From NCBI GenBank assembly GCA_029942065.1, contig JAPYTY010000016.1, forward strand, positions 1 through 15,820: a stretch of 15,820 bases of DNA, given 5' to 3'. The position numbers were made by a program, and so were the translations under genes. A model generated the notes under the pieces. The model searched no databases. It saw only the letters and a program-made list of their open reading frames with translations, and was not told the DNA's origin. Each line of letters begins with the position of its first letter. Position 1 is the stretch's first letter. Source of the stretch: Acidobacteriota bacterium (lineage in GTDB: Bacteria > Acidobacteriota > UBA6911 > RPQK01 > JADFOI01). This document shows, one piece after another, positions 13,144-15,820 of this stretch.

Positions 13144-14205
13144 ATGGAATCTGCCAAGGCAGTCGATCTGGCACTGACCCCCCGGTCCAGGCTGGATGTC
13201 ATCAACGTCACGGAGGTGCTCAAAAGGCAGTTCGGTGACCTGCTGTCCAATTACCGGAAGGCCCTTTACTATTCCTGCCACACCACGGCCGGCTACTTTG
13301 ATCGGAGCTTTTGCGCCCGGCTCAATCACGACTGTGACTCGCTGCGTGCCTACGTGGAGTCTTTTCAGAACCTGTTTCCCCCCGATGCCGATTATCAGCA
13401 CGATCAAATGGAGCAGCGAACCGAGCTGAGCGAGGAGCAGCGGCATCAGGAGCCTCGTAATGCCGACTCCCACCTGACCTTCATGGGTTCGGGACTTAGC
13501 AATTGCGCGACCTACGCCCCGGACACGCCGGTTTACTTCATCGATCTGGACGGGGTCTACGATGAGAAGGTTCGAGAGCGCCACACCACGGTGATCGGAT
13601 TCAATTCCGAGGAGGTGGCGGCTCGGGTTTCCCTGATGGTTCCCGTTTCGGGGCATTCGGTGGATTCGGTCAATCTCAAGGATGACCGCCTGGGACTGTA
13701 CGATGAGCTCCAGGAACTGCTGAAGCGACATGAGATCGTCAAGGGCCGGATCGATTTGACCCTGCCCTCCCATGAGCGCTATGCCGGCTTGACGGTCAAT
13801 GAGTTTGAAACCTACCTGATGCAGCACGATCTGGTCGAGGTGCTGAGCAATCCGCTGCGCTTCATGGCTGAAAAGGGAAAACACATGTTGAGCGATCCCA
13901 AAGCCATCCCCTCCAAGGCGCGGGACTATGCCAAGTACGATCTGGTCCATGTGGTCAATGAGTTTCTGGATGCCTTGGGTCTGAGCGAGTCTCTTTTTGA
14001 GCGGGTCATCCAGAAGTTTCTGGCGGTGCCGGCCGAGCGGTTTTTGCGGATGAAGCGGTCGGTCAGCCTGCCCATTTCCGATCACAAGGAAAAAGGCAAC
14101 GGTTCCATCCTCCAGGGGATCTACCAGAGTCCGGTGCTGGTGCAGTGGAAGAAATCCGAGGCTCACATGCGCCGCATCAACGCCACCATCGTTCGTTTCG
14201 AGTAG
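13144..14205 (+). CDS. YjbQ/UPF0047-like domain with long C-terminal extension
   Basis: The protein has 353 aa; typical YjbQ proteins have about 130-140. Residues about 15-150 carry the YjbQ pattern: YYSCHTTAG (about 42-50, the family's C-HTTAG) and NADSHLTFMGSGLSN (about 106-120, matching the NAxAHxxxxxxG region). TPVYFIDLDG (about 128-137) is the family's strand ending in a DG turn. An insert rich in charged residues (about 75-105) separates the first two motifs. The remaining 200 residues match nothing I recognise; they appear mainly helical and soluble, with no membrane segment. YjbQ-fold proteins have been linked to weak thiamine phosphate synthase activity, but the true role is open. 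A good Shine-Dalgarno AAAGGGA precedes the ATG. It ends in TAG, 40 bp before a Nudix gene, so the two are probably one operon. A long open frame on the opposite strand is a shadow. Confidence 0.82.
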   Translation: MESAKAVDLALTPRSRLDVINVTEVLKRQFGDLLSNYRKALYYSCHTTAGYFDRSFCARLNHDCDSLRAYVESFQNLFPPDADYQHDQMEQRTELSEEQRHQEPRNADSHLTFMGSGLSNCATYAPDTPVYFIDLDGVYDEKVRERHTTVIGFNSEEVAARVSLMVPVSGHSVDSVNLKDDRLGLYDELQELLKRHEIVKGRIDLTLPSHERYAGLTVNEFETYLMQHDLVEVLSNPLRFMAEKGKHMLSDPKAIPSKARDYAKYDLVHVVNEFLDALGLSESLFERVIQKFLAVPAERFLRMKRSVSLPISDHKEKGNGSILQGIYQSPVLVQWKKSEAHMRRINATIVRFE

Positions 14206-14245
14206 CCGCTCCTGAATCCTTTTTAACGAGGCCGCCTAACCCAAC

Positions 14246-14893
14246 TTGAGTACACCACCCCAGGATCCGAAATCATCCGATTCCAAGGGGATCTCCCAGG
14301 CCCGAGGTGCCCAAACCCTGATCGTGGTGGATGATGAGGACAACCTTGTCGAGTACGCCACCCGCAGTGCCTGCCACCTGGACCGGCGTCTTCGCCACCG
14401 GGCAGTCGTGCTTTTTGTTTACAACGACCAGGAGAAGGTCCTTCTTCAGAAGAGAAAAAACGAGCTCTTTGACGGCCTGTGGGATCTGGCCGGTGCCACC
14501 CACCCGCTTCACAGCGAAGATCAGGATGAAAGCTATCAGGACAGCGTGGCGCGCTGCCTGCAGGACGAATGGGGAATCTCCACGGCCATGACCCGAATCC
14601 TGTCGTTTACTTATTATGCCGCCGATGGGGACCAGTGCGAGAACGAGTACTGTGTTCTGTTCGCAGGCAAATACAACGGTGCCCTGGATCCCAGTCCGGA
14701 GCATGTCTACGAGTCCAGGTGGGTCGACTGGTCACAGCTTCGAGAGGAACTGGAGAAAGAGCCCGGACAGTTCACGCCCTGGCTCAAAGTTGCCGCCGAC
14801 TTGCTGGCCGGTAACGTGTTTCGAGATGAAGACCAGATCGAACAGAGCTTCGCTCAATGGGCCAGCCTGAAGGAGGCTCTGGGGCCGTCCTGA
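14246..14893 (+). CDS. Nudix protein of the type 1 IPP isomerase family, catalytic Cys missing
   Basis: The protein has 215 aa. Known type 1 isomerases convert IPP to DMAPP with an active-site Cys and Glu. Matching features are VDDEDNLVEYATRSACH near residues 28-44, metal-site histidines H44 and H51 with the family's 7-residue spacing, ATHP (H86), the Nudix-like VARCLQDEWGI (E108), ENEYC (E132, E134) and FTPWLK (about 176-181). In E. coli Idi the residue two before that His in CGHP is the catalytic Cys67; here it is Ala84. The enzyme may therefore be a hydrolase or binding protein of related substrates rather than an isomerase. The start is TTG at 14246: an in-frame TAA at 14237 blocks extension, and no ATG precedes the domain. 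It ends in TGA. It follows the YjbQ-like gene by 40 bp. Confidence 0.85.
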   Translation: MSTPPQDPKSSDSKGISQARGAQTLIVVDDEDNLVEYATRSACHLDRRLRHRAVVLFVYNDQEKVLLQKRKNELFDGLWDLAGATHPLHSEDQDESYQDSVARCLQDEWGISTAMTRILSFTYYAADGDQCENEYCVLFAGKYNGALDPSPEHVYESRWVDWSQLREELEKEPGQFTPWLKVAADLLAGNVFRDEDQIEQSFAQWASLKEALGPS

Positions 14894-14914
14894 AGCGCTG
14901 GTCTTTGACCCGCG

Positions 14915-14944
14915 CGTTCCAGGTTCCAGGGTCCACGTTCCACG
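14915..14944 (+). repeat. GTTCCA-type low-complexity repeat
   Basis: GTTCCAGGTTCCAGGGTCCA and then CGTTCCACG form a short array of near-identical hexamer-like units after the Nudix gene. It resembles, on the opposite strand, the GAAACGT array at 15786. No function is visible. Confidence 0.5.
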
Positions 14945-15037
14945 AAAAGAAGAAGGGAGTTCTTCCCCGATTCCAGTCAGGATTTCAAATTTCCTTTCCA
15001 GTAGGTCCTGGTGGTCAAGTCGGAATGACTTTGCTGT

Positions 15038-15060
15038 GGGCGCACTCGGTGCGCCCCTAC
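15038..15060 (-). repeat. REP-like repeat, family B, copy 5
   Basis: GGGCGCAC-tcg-GTGCGCCC followed by CTACATCACCATCC. The same CTACATCACCATCC occurs after the family A copy at 12433, near 12470, showing that flanks are shared between families. It could end the transcript of the YjbQ-Nudix pair. Confidence 0.78.
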
Positions 15061-15124
15061 ATCACCATCCTGGACCTAGCTTAAAAGGGACGACAGGAGT
15101 CTGGATCTTTGTGGAAAGAAAAAA

Positions 15125-15199
<75 letters not shown>

Positions 15200-15215
15200 T
15201 CACTGCTTAAAAAAT

Positions 15216-15245
15216 ATCATAAATTCGGTCTCCCGGGTTTGTCAA
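15216..15245 (-). promoter_or_regulatory. Promoter of tRNA-Gly
   Basis: On the minus strand a perfect TTGACA (-35, at 15240-15245) is 18 bp from TATGAT (-10, at 15216-15221). The predicted start is about 10 bases before the tRNA 5' end. This fits a strong stable-RNA promoter. Confidence 0.8.
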
Positions 15246-15296
15246 ATAGGCGAAAGGGTTCGTGTTTTTTAAGATTGGGTCGTTTTAGCGGGCAAG

Positions 15297-15707
15297 GTGA
15301 ACGACTCGAAGGACAACCAATCGGTCTGGACCCGCTCCGGGCGGGTCTCCCGGAACCCATCCTCCCGGGGGGAACTGGGTGGCTGGGGGGAGTGGATCGC
15401 CCTGAAGCACCTGAGGAAGCAGGGGTGGGACGTGGTGGTCCGGAACTGGAAGGGCTTTCATGGAGAGGTGGATCTCATTGCCTTTGATGGACCCTGGCTG
15501 GTCTTTGTGGAGGTCAAAACGGGGCGAGGCGGCGGTCAATGGCCGCCTGAGGAGAGGGTGGACTGGAGCAAGGAACGGAAACTGGATGAGCTGGCTGTGG
15601 ATTTCATGATGCGCTATGAGATCGAGTAGACGCTGGTTCGCATTGATGTGATCGGGGTGGAGAGCCGGGATATGAGGAACTATGATTTGTGGCATTTTGT
15701 GGGGTAG
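15297..15707 (+). pseudogene. yraN: YraN/UPF0102 family nuclease-like gene with an in-frame TAG
   Basis: The first 110 codons encode a YraN-type protein, a small restriction-endonuclease-like fold. Visible motifs are LGGWGEWIALKHLRKQGW (about 27-44), RNWKGFHGEVDLIAF (about 49-63, with E57 and D59) and LVFVEVKTG (about 68-76, with the E-x-K pair). A TAG at 15627-15629 stops this frame. The frame stays open beyond it for 25 codons to a second TAG at 15705-15707, encoding TLVRIDVIGVESR and further residues that match the VRFDVVAV-like C-terminal strand of the family. The interruption therefore removes a conserved strand rather than marking a natural end. The start is GTG at 15297; an in-frame TAA at 15270 limits extension. 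The cause could be a recent nonsense mutation, a sequence error or read-through. Confidence 0.75.
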
Positions 15708-15744
15708 GGGGGAGGTTTGTTTTTTTGTTTTTTTTGTAGTCGTT

Positions 15745-15781
15745 CCGGAATCGGCACCTGAGGTGCCTCCCACATTCCGGA
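15745..15781 (-). repeat. REP-like repeat, family C, copy 6 (complete, compensated)
   Basis: CCGGAAT/ATTCCGG outer stem with inner stem GGCACC-tga-GGTGCC. Other copies have GGCGCC-tga-GGCGCC, so both arms changed together and the pairing is kept. A T-rich tract precedes it at 15717-15737. Confidence 0.85.
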
Positions 15782-15785
15782 TACA

Positions 15786-15807
15786 TGAAACGTGAAACGT
15801 GAAACGC
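15786..15807 (+). repeat. GAAACGT tandem repeat
   Basis: Three GAAACG units in a row (TGAAACGTGAAACGTGAAAC) directly follow the family C repeat at the window end. It is a short simple-sequence array with no visible coding or regulatory role. Confidence 0.6.
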
Positions 15808-15820
15808 GCTGGTCGAAGAC

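Noticed and set aside
13084..14166. Long open frame (360 codons) on the minus strand
   Set aside because: It is antisense to the YjbQ-like gene, has no recognisable motif and contains low-complexity Gly/Ile/Val text typical of a shadow frame. The plus strand has conserved motifs and a Shine-Dalgarno.
15297..15707. TAG recoding (pyrrolysine or suppressor) as the reason for the interrupted yraN
   Set aside because: At least four other genes end in TAG at natural termini, most clearly moaA after its GG tail. No tRNA-Pyl or pyl gene is in the window, so a mutation or sequence error is simpler.

Overview
The window is a GC-rich stretch of bacterial chromosome. The organism is a diderm (Gram-negative envelope): there is a TolC-type outer-membrane channel, a periplasmic adaptor and a probable lipoprotein peptidase. 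I cannot name the phylum from this sequence. The mix of families and the many short GC hairpin repeats between genes would suit an Acidobacteriota-like or related lineage, but that is a weak inference.

Layout. (1) Positions 1-433: tRNA-Cys on the minus strand with its promoter, then two palindromic repeats. (2) 434-2140: a secreted M28 aminopeptidase with a PA domain. (3) 2482-10186: a minus-strand cluster encoding a complete tripartite ABC exporter of the E. coli CecR-YbhGFSR type. Transcription order is TetR regulator, TolC-like channel, HlyD/YbhG adaptor, two separate ATPases (fused as YbhF in E. coli), YbhS permease, YbhR permease. A strong promoter with an overlapping inverted repeat precedes the TetR gene, which suggests autoregulation. 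(4) 10422-11153: a membrane-anchored M48 metallopeptidase with a likely terminator. (5) 11372-12382: moaA on the plus strand. (6) 12508-13014: a conserved protein of unknown function, minus strand. (7) 13144-14893: a plus-strand pair, a YjbQ-fold protein with a long uncharacterised C-terminal extension followed by a Nudix protein of the type 1 isopentenyl-diphosphate isomerase family that lacks the catalytic cysteine. (8) tRNA-Gly with its promoter, then a yraN homologue interrupted by an in-frame TAG.

Almost every intergenic space holds short hairpin repeats of four families (called A-D here). Read on the minus strand, families A, B and C look like REP elements: a GTAG or GGAG tetranucleotide followed by a GC-rich stem-loop. 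Every copy recognised points the same way regardless of the direction of nearby genes, and paired base changes between copies preserve the stems. Two repeat clusters sit inside the exporter operon, and one copy supplies the Shine-Dalgarno sequence of the ybhR-like gene.

The best candidates for something undescribed are the same-strand REP-like families, the YjbQ-extended plus cysteine-less isomerase-like gene pair, and the amber-interrupted yraN.
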